Positions 7,038 through 14,133 of a stretch of DNA of 64,000 bases are shown here, piece after piece (positions within the stretch are counted from its first letter, which is position 1; each line of letters starts with the position of its first letter). The stretch is from Propionispora vibrioides (GTDB taxonomy: Bacteria > Bacillota > Negativicutes > Propionisporales > Propionisporaceae), in the NCBI RefSeq assembly GCF_900110485.1, contig NZ_FODY01000005.1, positions 77,093-141,092 on the forward strand, written 5' to 3'. Under the pieces are notes generated by a model that had not been told where the DNA came from, did no database searches, and saw only the letters and a list, made by a program, of their open reading frames with translations. The position numbers were made by a program, and so were the translations under genes.

Positions 7038-7767
7038 CTAGTATGCTTGATTGCAGCGATTTTATCCATTTCAATATGGCTGCTGTCGTTTCCCGGTAAA
7101 AAGCGTGCAACTGATGGTCACCGCCCGGTACGGCAACCAGTTCCTTTCTGCCGACAAGCTGTTGATATAAGGTTTCCGCCTGAGCAAAGGGGACGGTCTC
7201 ATCCTGCGTCCCATGAAGAACAAGAACAGGAATGCCCTTAAGCGAACGGGCAGCCTGCAGCAAATCATAATCGGCAAAGTCCTGGATAAAGGCAGGCGTC
7301 AGTGAACTACGGCCATAGGAATCGGTAACGTGTACCGTCTTCCCCGCCAAAAGCCGTTGGTAGTTCTCCTGTAAAGCCAGCCGGAAAGTTTCTTCCAGAT
7401 TTGATGGTGCCGCCCACAGGCATAGCCCGCTGATTCCCTCCGGCTGCGCCGCAGCATAGGTTAACGCCGCGCTGCCGCCCATACTGCGTCCCAGGAGCAC
7501 CAGCCTGCTGGCGATCTCCCGCCGGGCAAACGCCGCCACTGCCGCCAGTTCATCAATTTGCTGCGTCAACGGACCAAGAGGAGTAAAATCGAAACGTACC
7601 ACCGACAAACCCAGCTTCACGACTTCCTCCGCCAGGGCAACCGCCCGGCCGCCGCCTTCCTTGGAACCACGAAAACCATGACAAATAATTAGTACCTGGT
7701 TGGAAGTGCCTTCGTGTATCACAACAGGTAATTGCGCATTGGCATGAATAAGCATAATGGACTTCAT
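7018..7767 (-). CDS. alpha/beta-fold hydrolase
   Basis: A 249-residue soluble serine hydrolase. Visible features are HGFRGSKEGGGR near residue 31 (oxyanion-loop type), the nucleophile elbow GRSMGGS near 93, the acid-bearing stretch HGTQDETVP near 190 and GGDHQLH near 218 supplying the catalytic histidine. This order fits peptidase-S9-like esterases and prolyl-oligopeptidase-related hydrolases, but the substrate cannot be read from sequence. ATG 7767 follows a GGGAGGG ribosome binding site. The C-terminus overlaps its own terminator. It sits 60 bp after the 3D-domain wall protein and may share its transcript. Confidence 0.85.
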   Translation of the reverse strand: MKSIMLIHANAQLPVVIHEGTSNQVLIICHGFRGSKEGGGRAVALAEEVVKLGLSVVRFDFTPLGPLTQQIDELAAVAAFARREIASRLVLLGRSMGGSAALTYAAAQPEGISGLCLWAAPSNLEETFRLALQENYQRLLAGKTVHVTDSYGRSSLTPAFIQDFADYDLLQAARSLKGIPVLVLHGTQDETVPFAQAETLYQQLVGRKELVAVPGGDHQLHAFYRETTAAILKWIKSLQSSILEKRPKR

Positions 7768-7827
7768 ACATGTCCCTCCCTTCCGGCTTGTTAATAAAAT
7801 AAAAAAAAAGAAACAGGCACCAGCCTG

Positions 7828-8424
7828 TCAATCAATAATGTATACAGTTACCTGCTGCCTGCCAAACCGCAGGGCATCGGCATGACTGTCAAACGCTAAA
7901 TCGATTACGTTACCACGAATTGCTCCGCCTGTATCATCGGCGATAGCATATCCATATCCTGGTATGTATAAACGGGTTCCTAAGGGAATCACATTGGGAT
8001 CCACTGCAACTAGGCCCTTGCGCAATTGAGTACCACGAGCTGTATAACTGGAATTACCGGGATCAAACGCACTATAGCCGGAGGCCCGCATGCTGATTGA
8101 GCGGCTGTAGCGGCTGGTATCCGAGCCGGTGCCGCCACGATTCAGATAAGCAAAGGTTTCGCTGCCGGCAACCCCGTCCACAGCCAATCCGTTGCTGATC
8201 TGGAACTCCGTAACCGCCCGGAGCGTCCCATTGCCAAACACCCCGTCAATAGGCCCCTGATAAAACCCGGCGTCAGTCAACAGTTTCTGCAATACCTGCA
8301 CGTCATCACCACGCATGCCCACTTTGAGCGCCGTATCTCCCGGCGCGGCAAACACAACGGCATGTATGGCAAGCAGTATGCAGACGAACACTGCTGTAAG
8401 GAAAAATTTCCTCAATCGTACCAC
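7828..8424 (-). CDS. cell-wall protein with peptidoglycan-binding and 3D domains
   Basis: A 198-residue exported protein. A signal peptide spans about 1-27 (hydrophobic run ending VVFAA). A PG_binding_1 repeat lies at about 33-92 (LKVGMRGDDVQVLQKLL). The C-terminal 3D double-psi barrel lies at about 110-198 with three conserved aspartates, in VAVDPN, ADDTGG and VIDLAF. 3D domains occur in lytic transglycosylase-like and Rpf/YabE-type proteins that cut or remodel peptidoglycan. ATG 8424 follows GAGAGGTGG. A c-di-AMP riboswitch precedes it; this class commonly controls wall-remodelling genes. Confidence 0.9.
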   Translation of the reverse strand: MVRLRKFFLTAVFVCILLAIHAVVFAAPGDTALKVGMRGDDVQVLQKLLTDAGFYQGPIDGVFGNGTLRAVTEFQISNGLAVDGVAGSETFAYLNRGGTGSDTSRYSRSISMRASGYSAFDPGNSSYTARGTQLRKGLVAVDPNVIPLGTRLYIPGYGYAIADDTGGAIRGNVIDLAFDSHADALRFGRQQVTVYIID

Positions 8425-8485
8425 CTCTCTTTACTCGCCCCAAGCTAACTGCCATGAAAAAGACCAGGGCAATATCCCTTGCGGC

Positions 8486-8607
8486 TTCTGCCTCCGAGGT
8501 TAGCTGTCGGGTTAGGGTAAAAGAGAAGGAATAGAGAACCCTTCCGGATAACCGGATTCACCCCTGTATATTTAGTGGTCCCCCCGTACCTATAAGGATT
8601 CGGCATT
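8486..8607 (-). ncRNA. cyclic di-AMP riboswitch (ydaO-yuaA leader)
   Basis: Reading the minus strand from 8607: GCCGAATCC, then ACGGGGGGACC, GGGGTGAATCC, GGAAGGGTTCTCT and CCCGACAGCTAACCTCG follow in the order and spacing of the ydaO/yuaA aptamer. The apparent promoter ends a few bases upstream. Downstream, a GTTAGCT stretch complementary to AGCTAAC in the aptamer precedes the ribosome binding site and could form the switching helix; there is no clear U-tract terminator. The class turns genes off when c-di-AMP is high. Confidence 0.92.
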
Positions 8608-8614
8608 ATATATT

Positions 8615-8643
8615 ATAATAATCCAAGCCTTCCCGCCTGTCAA
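8615..8643 (-). promoter_or_regulatory. sigma-A promoter of riboswitch leader
   Basis: TTGACA (8638-8643), 17-bp spacer and TATTAT (8615-8620), placing the start point just before the aptamer. Confidence 0.75.
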
Positions 8644-8686
8644 TGTCCATGCTTTGGCCTAAATCGCCATATAAAACAGTCAGGGC

Positions 8687-9052
8687 TTATTCGGCAGGCT
8701 GTACATGGTGTTCTTCGGTATAACTCCGATATTTGTCATAAATAATCCGGAGCGTCGTAATCAGCGACTTTTTAGCGCCGCCCTGATAAATCCGGTCAAT
8801 CAAATGTACCAGTTCATCAACGCCGTCTTTCAGGCTGTAGCCGACCAATGAGTCCGCAATATGCCTTCTGGCCAGTTTAGTAGCCAATGTACAGTCGGCC
8901 TCCACAATTTCTCCTGTCGCCACCTTCACCAGAACGACAATTCCCACAACCTTATATATCTCATTGGCGGTTATGCCAATTGGCAATTTGGCATAACCGG
9001 AAAACAAAACCAGATCATCACACAATACTTTGCTCAGGATAAACACCACCAA
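8687..9052 (-). CDS. DUF3870 domain protein
   Basis: A 121-residue soluble protein. The pattern VLFSGYAKLP near 15, YKVVGIVVLV near 33, TGEIVEADCTLAT near 46 and GGAKKSLITTL near 91 matches DUF3870, a family found next to catabolic and regulatory genes in Firmicutes with no established role. It begins five bases after the stop of the P-loop/Asp23-like gene, so the two are co-transcribed. Confidence 0.8.
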   Translation of the reverse strand: MVVFILSKVLCDDLVLFSGYAKLPIGITANEIYKVVGIVVLVKVATGEIVEADCTLATKLARRHIADSLVGYSLKDGVDELVHLIDRIYQGGAKKSLITTLRIIYDKYRSYTEEHHVQPAE

Positions 9053-9057
9053 ATGTC

Positions 9058-9885
9058 TTATTCTACACTTAACCGCTTGATCGCTATATTGACATCCTTG
9101 ACCAATAGACCGGTCATAAACTCAACCACACTCTTTATCCGGCACTGGGCATCATAGACCACTTCCCGGAGCACACTGCCATACCGGACGGTAACATCCA
9201 GTGAAATGGATATGCCGGTCTCCCGGTCATGGGAATTTTTTATATTAATTTGCCCGGTTTTACTAATTGAGGTATCATTGGTTGCCACAAAATCCACAAT
9301 CGAAGCGATGGCCGCATCGGAAATTAAAAGCTTGCCATAATAACTAAAGGTGGGGCGGATAATCGACTTTTCGCCCAGCTTATTTCGCCGCTTGGCCTGG
9401 GGCTTCTTAAAGAATATTTCCAAAGGGTCGATCATGTAGCCGGAGAAATGAGGTTTCAATTCAATGGTAGGCACCGGTATGATATGTTTTCCCTCTTTTA
9501 GACGGCTTTCCCGCGCTTTGGCGATTTCGGCTTTTGTAGCAATGTCTTCAATAAAAATAGTCTTGCTAATCGACGGCAATTGCAAGGCATCGACAATTTT
9601 CTGCACCATGTTTTCCGAAGTGCCCAAGATTAAAATACGGGACGGCCGTACTTCGGCAATAGCCGCCCGTACCTTTTCGGCATGCTCGGGCTCCATAAAA
9701 ATGGCCCGCCGCACAGCTTTAATCTTACTCGGTTCTTTCTTCGCCGAATAGCCGGCGATAATTTTACTGTCTTTTATCAAAATGCCATCATCAATGATGG
9801 CATCCGCGGCATGTTCATGTGCCACGATGAGCGCACGATGACTCTTACCGGTTCCACTCGGTCCCACTAATGCAATTACATCCAC
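9058..9885 (-). CDS. P-loop ATPase fused to an Asp23/Gls24-like domain
   Basis: A 275-residue protein. Residues 7-15 form a Walker A motif (LVGPSGTGKS), and RILILGTSE near 84 may be the Walker B-like strand. A linker of about 40 residues with basic patches (KKPQAKRRNK) leads to a C-terminal domain at about 205-275. Its strand-helix pattern ISISLDVTVRYGSVLREVV, followed by MTGLLVKDVNIAI, matches the Asp23/Gls24 (DUF322) family, whose members are envelope-stress and membrane-associated proteins in Gram-positive bacteria. The N-terminal half could be a nucleotide-dependent switch. It is followed at once by a DUF3870 gene. Function not known to me. Confidence 0.75.
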   Translation of the reverse strand: MDVIALVGPSGTGKSHRALIVAHEHAADAIIDDGILIKDSKIIAGYSAKKEPSKIKAVRRAIFMEPEHAEKVRAAIAEVRPSRILILGTSENMVQKIVDALQLPSISKTIFIEDIATKAEIAKARESRLKEGKHIIPVPTIELKPHFSGYMIDPLEIFFKKPQAKRRNKLGEKSIIRPTFSYYGKLLISDAAIASIVDFVATNDTSISKTGQINIKNSHDRETGISISLDVTVRYGSVLREVVYDAQCRIKSVVEFMTGLLVKDVNIAIKRLSVE

Positions 9886-9934
9886 TGGCTGCCCTCCAAG
9901 CCTGCTCTTAAAAATTCTCTATACATAAAAAATA

Positions 9935-9952
9935 AACACCTTCCAAGGTGTT
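9935..9952 (-). terminator. terminator after coiled-coil gene
   Basis: Arms AACACCTT / AAGGTGTT around GG, followed on the minus strand by TATTTTTTA. Confidence 0.75.
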
Positions 9953-9953
9953 G

Positions 9954-10226
9954 TCAAGTGGGCCTATGGAAATTGTTCTGCACTTGCCGTTCTAACTCGG
10001 TTATGCGAGTAGTGTAATGCATAAGTTTACGCGCATACCGGGTGTTATTCCGTAGCAGTTTCTCATTTTGCAATGCCAGCTTTGACAATTGTTCACTTTT
10101 TTCTCGTTCCAGCAAGTCAAGCAAATTCATCAGCACCCGCCGGCTTAGCCGGAGTGCCTCGACCTTATCCTCCAGCTCGCGGATGCGAGCCTGCAAGTCT
10201 GTAATCAGGCTGACTTCTGTATCCAT
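9954..10226 (-). CDS. small coiled-coil protein
   Basis: A 90-residue protein that is almost entirely heptad-like helix (LQARIRELEDKVEALRL, then NEKLLRNNTRYARKLM and ITELERQVQN). There is no signal or membrane segment. ATG 10226 is preferred because AGGAGG lies six bases upstream; an ATG six bases earlier abuts the ribosome binding site. It probably acts by oligomerising or bridging, but its partner is unknown. It lies between a PHP phosphoesterase and the ATPase/Asp23 gene. Confidence 0.65.
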   Translation of the reverse strand: MDTEVSLITDLQARIRELEDKVEALRLSRRVLMNLLDLLEREKSEQLSKLALQNEKLLRNNTRYARKLMHYTTRITELERQVQNNFHRPT

Positions 10227-10260
10227 TAGCATCCTCCTGAAATCTTAGTGGTCCACACCA

Positions 10261-11088
10261 CTACCCCCTCGGGGAGCAAAGATGTTCAGCCAATGACGCC
10301 GGTACGGCGACAATACCCAGCGTCTCAGGAAAACGACCGGGAATCCCGTGAAAGTCCGACCCGCCGGTAACAAGCAACCGGTGGCGCCGGGCCAATGCGA
10401 GGTATTGTTCTATATGTTCGGCGTCATGTCTGGGATGGTACACTTCCAACCCATCAATGCCAGCCTGGATGACTGCCAGAACAACCTGGTCATCGCCGAC
10501 CAGCCCTGGATGAGCCAATACAGCCACACCACCGGCCTTTTTGATCAAAGCAATCACACTGGCCGGAGAAAGTTTGTCATGGGGGACATAGGCCGGTCCT
10601 CCCGTGGCTAAAAGTTTCTCAAACACGTCACCGACGGTAGGGAAATAGCCTTTGGCCACCAGTGTCTTCGATATCTGGGCACGGCCGATGGAGGTCGCCG
10701 CTCCGGCAATGTCCAGCACCTCCTGATAGGTAATATCAAACCCAAGCGCTACCAGCTTTTCAACAATACGCCGGGTACGCGTCCGGCGGCTTTGGGTCAA
10801 CAGCGTCAGTTGCTCGCTTAACTCCGGTTGGTGAATATCAATATGATAACCTAAAATATGAACCTCATGACCGGGCAGATCGGTGCTGAATTCAATGCCG
10901 GGAATCAGCGTCAATGCGTCGTCCGGTGCTAAGTTTTTCTGCTGCTCCAGCAATAAAAGTCCGTCTACCGTGTCATGATCGGTAATGGCGATATAGCGTA
11001 ATCCGGCTTCCCGTGCCTGCCGTAAAATTTCAGTGGGAGTATAGCGGCCATCGGAAGCGGTAGTATGAATATGTAAGTCTGCCTTCAT
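10261..11088 (-). CDS. PHP-domain phosphoesterase (YciV/nucleoside bisphosphatase type)
   Basis: A 275-residue metal-dependent phosphoesterase. The PHP motifs are visible: DLHIHTTASDGRYTP at 4-18, ITDHDT near 37, IPGIEFS near 62, a histidine motif (VLAHPG) near 194 and GSDFHG near 244. This length and insert match the YciV/TrpH group, which dephosphorylates 3',5'-nucleoside bisphosphates or trims short RNA 5' ends. ATG shares one base with the pepA stop codon (TGATG), so it is translationally coupled to pepA. Confidence 0.88.
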   Translation of the reverse strand: MKADLHIHTTASDGRYTPTEILRQAREAGLRYIAITDHDTVDGLLLLEQQKNLAPDDALTLIPGIEFSTDLPGHEVHILGYHIDIHQPELSEQLTLLTQSRRTRTRRIVEKLVALGFDITYQEVLDIAGAATSIGRAQISKTLVAKGYFPTVGDVFEKLLATGGPAYVPHDKLSPASVIALIKKAGGVAVLAHPGLVGDDQVVLAVIQAGIDGLEVYHPRHDAEHIEQYLALARRHRLLVTGGSDFHGIPGRFPETLGIVAVPASLAEHLCSPRG

Positions 11089-12590
11089 CAGGCTTCAGCC
11101 AGGCTATAAGCCAACTCCACCAGCGTACGCACTCCCACACCCGTACCGCCTTTGGCCTGATCCCCCTTAGCTTTTGTCGTATCCGAAGTACCGGCAATAT
11201 CCATATGAACCCAGGGAATAGCTTCAACAAAATGACCGATAAACAGTCCTGCCGTGATCATGCCGGCCATTCTGCCGCCGGAATTTTTCAGGTCGGCAAT
11301 ATCGCTCTTGATTTGCTCCTCATATTCCTCGAAATGAGGCATTTCCCACACTTTTTCCCCGGCAGCCGCCGCGGCTGCCTTGACCTGGTTGCACCATTCC
11401 GGCTGATTGGTAATAAGCCCGGAGGCGACATTACCCAGCGCCACGACACAGGCGCCGGTCAGCGTGGCCAGATCAATGATTTTCTCAACTTTCTGTTTTA
11501 CCGCATAAGCAACGGCATCGGCCAGAATCAGCCGGCCCTCGGCGTCGGTGTTGACGACCTCAATGGTTTTGCCGCCAAGGGAGGAAATCACATCACCGGG
11601 CTTTACGGCTGAGCCGGACGGCATATTTTCTGTACAGGGCACCAAAGCGAGAATATTAACCGGCAGACCCAGCCGTCCAATAGCGTACATGGCTGCCAAT
11701 ACAGCGGCGCCGCCGGCCATATCACCCTTCATGTCCCCCATATTTTCGCTGGGTTTCAACGAAATGCCACCACTGTCGAAGGTGATTCCCTTGCCGACAA
11801 AAGAAACATAGCTGCTGCTTTTTTTATTGCCCGTATATTTTAGTATGATAAACGCCGGCGGCTGCACGCTGCCCTGAGCCACCGCCAGCAAGGCGTGCAT
11901 GCCCTGTTTCTCCATGGCGCCTTTATCCAGTACAGTAAGCTCCATCCGGCCTTCCTTCGCGATCTGAGACGCATGCCAGGCCATTTTGGTGGGAGTCATG
12001 ACCTGACCGGGATGATTGACCAAATCCCGGGCCAGGCTTATGCTTTCCGCAATGATTTGTGCCTTTTCCACTGCAAGGCTAAGTTTGGCGATATCCGTCT
12101 GGCTCTCGGCCAACAGGCCCAATTCCGTCACACAGACTTCTGCCTTAGCCTTTTTCTCCGTTTTATAATAGTCAAAACTGTATAAGCCAAGCAAGCTGCC
12201 CTCTACCATCGCCTGCACCGCGTCAGGCAGGGTCTCCTCTCCCCGGTACAAGGCGGCCAGTACCCGCCGGGCATTGGCCTTTTGGGCCGCCCGGATAGCC
12301 GTTCCCGCCGCCTGGCGGATTTTCCCGGCCGTCAGCTTCTCTTTGTTGCCCAGGCCAATGAAAATAATATGTTTAGCGGCCAATTTCCCGCAGGTATAGA
12401 GTGAATGGATCTCGCCAAATTCACCGCATTTCGGCTGGCGGCTGAGCAGTTCAGTGACATAGCCTGCCAGTGCCTTATCAATTTCCTCCAGATACGAGCC
12501 ACTTACCTTCATATTCTGATACAGCCCGACAAGCAGGCTATCACAAGCCACTTGCCCCAGCTGCTCTTTTATTTCCACGTAGATATGCAT
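11088..12590 (-). CDS. pepA: leucyl aminopeptidase (M17)
   Basis: A 500-residue cytosolic metallo-aminopeptidase that frees N-terminal residues from peptides. The C-terminal catalytic half carries GKGITFDSGGISLKPS near 265, the metal-binding signature NTDAEGRL near 347 and the NLPS-equivalent stretch DLATLTGAC near 374. The N-terminal macro-like domain covers about 1-165. The length is normal for the family. A promoter (TTGCAA-17-TATATA) lies at 12699-12727, and the gene heads an operon with the PHP phosphoesterase. Confidence 0.95.
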   Translation of the reverse strand: MHIYVEIKEQLGQVACDSLLVGLYQNMKVSGSYLEEIDKALAGYVTELLSRQPKCGEFGEIHSLYTCGKLAAKHIIFIGLGNKEKLTAGKIRQAAGTAIRAAQKANARRVLAALYRGEETLPDAVQAMVEGSLLGLYSFDYYKTEKKAKAEVCVTELGLLAESQTDIAKLSLAVEKAQIIAESISLARDLVNHPGQVMTPTKMAWHASQIAKEGRMELTVLDKGAMEKQGMHALLAVAQGSVQPPAFIILKYTGNKKSSSYVSFVGKGITFDSGGISLKPSENMGDMKGDMAGGAAVLAAMYAIGRLGLPVNILALVPCTENMPSGSAVKPGDVISSLGGKTIEVVNTDAEGRLILADAVAYAVKQKVEKIIDLATLTGACVVALGNVASGLITNQPEWCNQVKAAAAAAGEKVWEMPHFEEYEEQIKSDIADLKNSGGRMAGMITAGLFIGHFVEAIPWVHMDIAGTSDTTKAKGDQAKGGTGVGVRTLVELAYSLAEA

Positions 12591-12698
12591 CGTCTCACTC
12601 CTATAGCGTCAGTTCGACCGGTGTGCTTCCACAATGGCCTGTTACGTTGCCACAAGGTGAAGAAAATCACCGTCAGGTTTCTTTCCCCAACACCCGGC

Positions 12699-12727
12699 TA
12701 TATAGAATAGTATGCCATATTTTGCAA
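12699..12727 (-). promoter_or_regulatory. sigma-A promoter of pepA
   Basis: TTGCAA at 12722-12727 and TATATA at 12699-12704, with a 17-bp spacer, about 108 bp upstream of the pepA start. Confidence 0.6.
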
Positions 12728-12737
12728 AGATAAAACA

Positions 12738-12767
12738 GTAAAACCTGTTCAACAGAACAGGTTTTAC
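12738..12767 (-). terminator. terminator of spoVS
   Basis: Thirteen-bp perfect arms (GTAAAACCTGTTC / GAACAGGTTTTAC), 4-base loop, then TGTTTTAT. Confidence 0.85.
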
Positions 12768-12779
12768 TCATATTAGCTA

Positions 12780-13040
12780 TTAGCGCGGCTCTACGATCAA
12801 TTTCATGGCGGTACGTTCTTCTCCGTCAATCAGGATATCGGTAAAGGCAGGGATGCAGATGAGATCAACACCGTGAGGAGCTACAAAACCTCTTGCAATT
12901 GCTACTGCTTTAACTGCTTGATTGAGAGCGCCCGCACCGATGGCCTGAATCTCTGCACCACCACGTTCTCTAAGCACTCCAGCCAAGGCGCCTGCTACGG
13001 AATTAGGATTGGATTTTGCTGATACCTTCAAGACTTCCAT
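12780..13040 (-). CDS. spoVS: stage V sporulation protein S
   Basis: An 86-residue Alba-like protein that is almost invariant in spore formers. The stretches EVLKVSAKSNPNSVAGALAG and GAGALNQAVKAVAIARG match it throughout. In Bacillus subtilis it affects septation and progression into later sporulation stages. ATG 13040 follows AAAGGAGGG. A sigma-H-like promoter lies at 13094-13123, and a strong terminator follows, so it is monocistronic. Confidence 0.97.
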   Translation of the reverse strand: MEVLKVSAKSNPNSVAGALAGVLRERGGAEIQAIGAGALNQAVKAVAIARGFVAPHGVDLICIPAFTDILIDGEERTAMKLIVEPR

Positions 13041-13093
13041 GTTTAAGTACCCTCCTTTAATTAAAACGCAAAGTTAAAGTCCTATTTTATGTG

Positions 13094-13123
13094 GTATTCG
13101 TTACCTGACCAAATAATTCCTTT
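13094..13123 (-). promoter_or_regulatory. sigma-H-type promoter of spoVS
   Basis: AAAGGAATT (13115-13123), 12-bp spacer and AACGAATAC (13094-13102) match the sigma-H consensus RNAGGAWWW and RNNGAATWW with one mismatch. spoVS is sigma-H dependent in Bacillus. Confidence 0.65.
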
Positions 13124-13218
13124 TTTATTTGGAAATATTTTATAAATTTAACAAAGCGAAAAAACGGAAGCATTTAGAAAAATACACCCGTTTCCTGATC
13201 CCTGTCAAAAGCGGACCG

Positions 13219-13737
13219 CTATTTGTTAAACACCAGCACACGTCCGTCCTCGCGGATACCGATTAAGCTTTGGACAATTTCTTTTTGCTTCATGCTCTGC
13301 AGCATGTTGTCAATCAACTCTTCCTGAATTAAGAGATCTTCCTCCAGCATGGCTTCATTATGATCGGTAATCAGCCGGTCCTTGAGCCGTTCTCTGAGCA
13401 GAGTGATCATCAGGGCAATTTCGCCCTTGGACAGCGTATGCACATCGCGAAGAATGGTCACCATAGCCACCTGATCATACTTGTTCAGTTGAATCTCCGC
13501 CGTCGTCACACTAACGCCTTCCAGCATATGATAGGCCAGCACACTGTTGAGCATCACCTGTTCCAGGGCGGCAAACTCCTGCGGGGAGGGAATGGATGAC
13601 AGCAAAAAGGTCATCTTTAAGGAATCCTGCCGCGGATCAAAATTTATCGTTCCAATCTCGGGATAACGTACCAGGATCGAAATAAGTAAGTTCACACCAT
13701 CGGAAATTTGTTCATCATCTTGCCGATATTTTGGCAT
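13219..13737 (-). CDS. conserved hypothetical cytosolic protein
   Basis: A 172-residue protein I do not recognise. It begins MPKYRQDDEQISDGVNLL after GGTGA (start chosen over upstream in-frame starts that lack a ribosome binding site). It appears mixed alpha/beta with no membrane segment. A central stretch (FLLSSIPSPQEFAALEQ) and a helical C-terminus (LLRERLKDRL, NMLQSMKQKEIVQSL) are its clearest features. It has its own intergenic spaces on both sides, so it is probably monocistronic. Confidence 0.7.
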   Translation of the reverse strand: MPKYRQDDEQISDGVNLLISILVRYPEIGTINFDPRQDSLKMTFLLSSIPSPQEFAALEQVMLNSVLAYHMLEGVSVTTAEIQLNKYDQVAMVTILRDVHTLSKGEIALMITLLRERLKDRLITDHNEAMLEEDLLIQEELIDNMLQSMKQKEIVQSLIGIREDGRVLVFNK

Positions 13738-13883
13738 TGTAAGGTCACCGTCCACTCCATCATATAAAATAAAAGCTATGAGAACATGACAGCTACCAGT
13801 TGATAGCCATATAGAGGAAAAAGCAAGCCAGATCACTGTAATTCATCATGCAATGTAATAAATTATTCTCTAAGTAATGAGTA

Positions 13884-13925
13884 AATCCTTCTTTTCCGTA
13901 GTTTCAATTACTGGAAAGAAGGATT
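13884..13925 (-). terminator. hairpin beside repeat R1
   Basis: AATCCTTCTTTTCC and GGAAAGAAGGATT pair over 13 bp with one bulge. There is no U-tract on either side, so its role as a terminator is uncertain. Confidence 0.35.
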
Positions 13926-14089
13926 AGGGCGTCAAACTAGCTAAATCCACAATTCCCTTTACAGATTCTTTTACGCAAGGCCCCGTTGCCGTCGATTTGC
14001 ATATATTCGCTATGCGTACTTCCTTAACCTTGCTCTGCAAAAAAAATTTCGCAAATTCAATTTGCACTTTCAAAGTAGCTGGACCACTA
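13926..14089. repeat. dispersed repeat R, long form, copy 1
   Basis: Outer blocks match the shorter copies at 23163-23251 and 29604-29690: on the minus strand it starts AGTGGTCCAGCTACTTTGAA and ends with a block related to CTGTGGAGAAATTG. The interior is about 75 bp longer. A 63-codon open frame crosses it but starts with TTG inside the rny terminator and has no ribosome binding site, so I do not call a gene. Confidence 0.5.
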
Positions 14090-14094
14090 ACAAA

Positions 14095-14125
14095 AATTAA
14101 AAACGACCCCTGCAAGAGGTCGTTT
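14095..14125 (-). terminator. terminator of rny
   Basis: AAACGACC / GGTCGTTT arms, followed by a T-run on the minus strand, nine bases after the rny stop. Confidence 0.8.
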
Positions 14126-14133
14126 GAGTTTAC

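Noticed and set aside
13924-14115. 63-codon minus-strand frame with a faint HPr look (GPATLKVQ, SVKGIVDLAS)
   Set aside because: It starts with TTG inside the rny terminator, has no ribosome binding site, and the spacing between the HPr-like pieces is about 11 residues too long. It coincides with repeat R.
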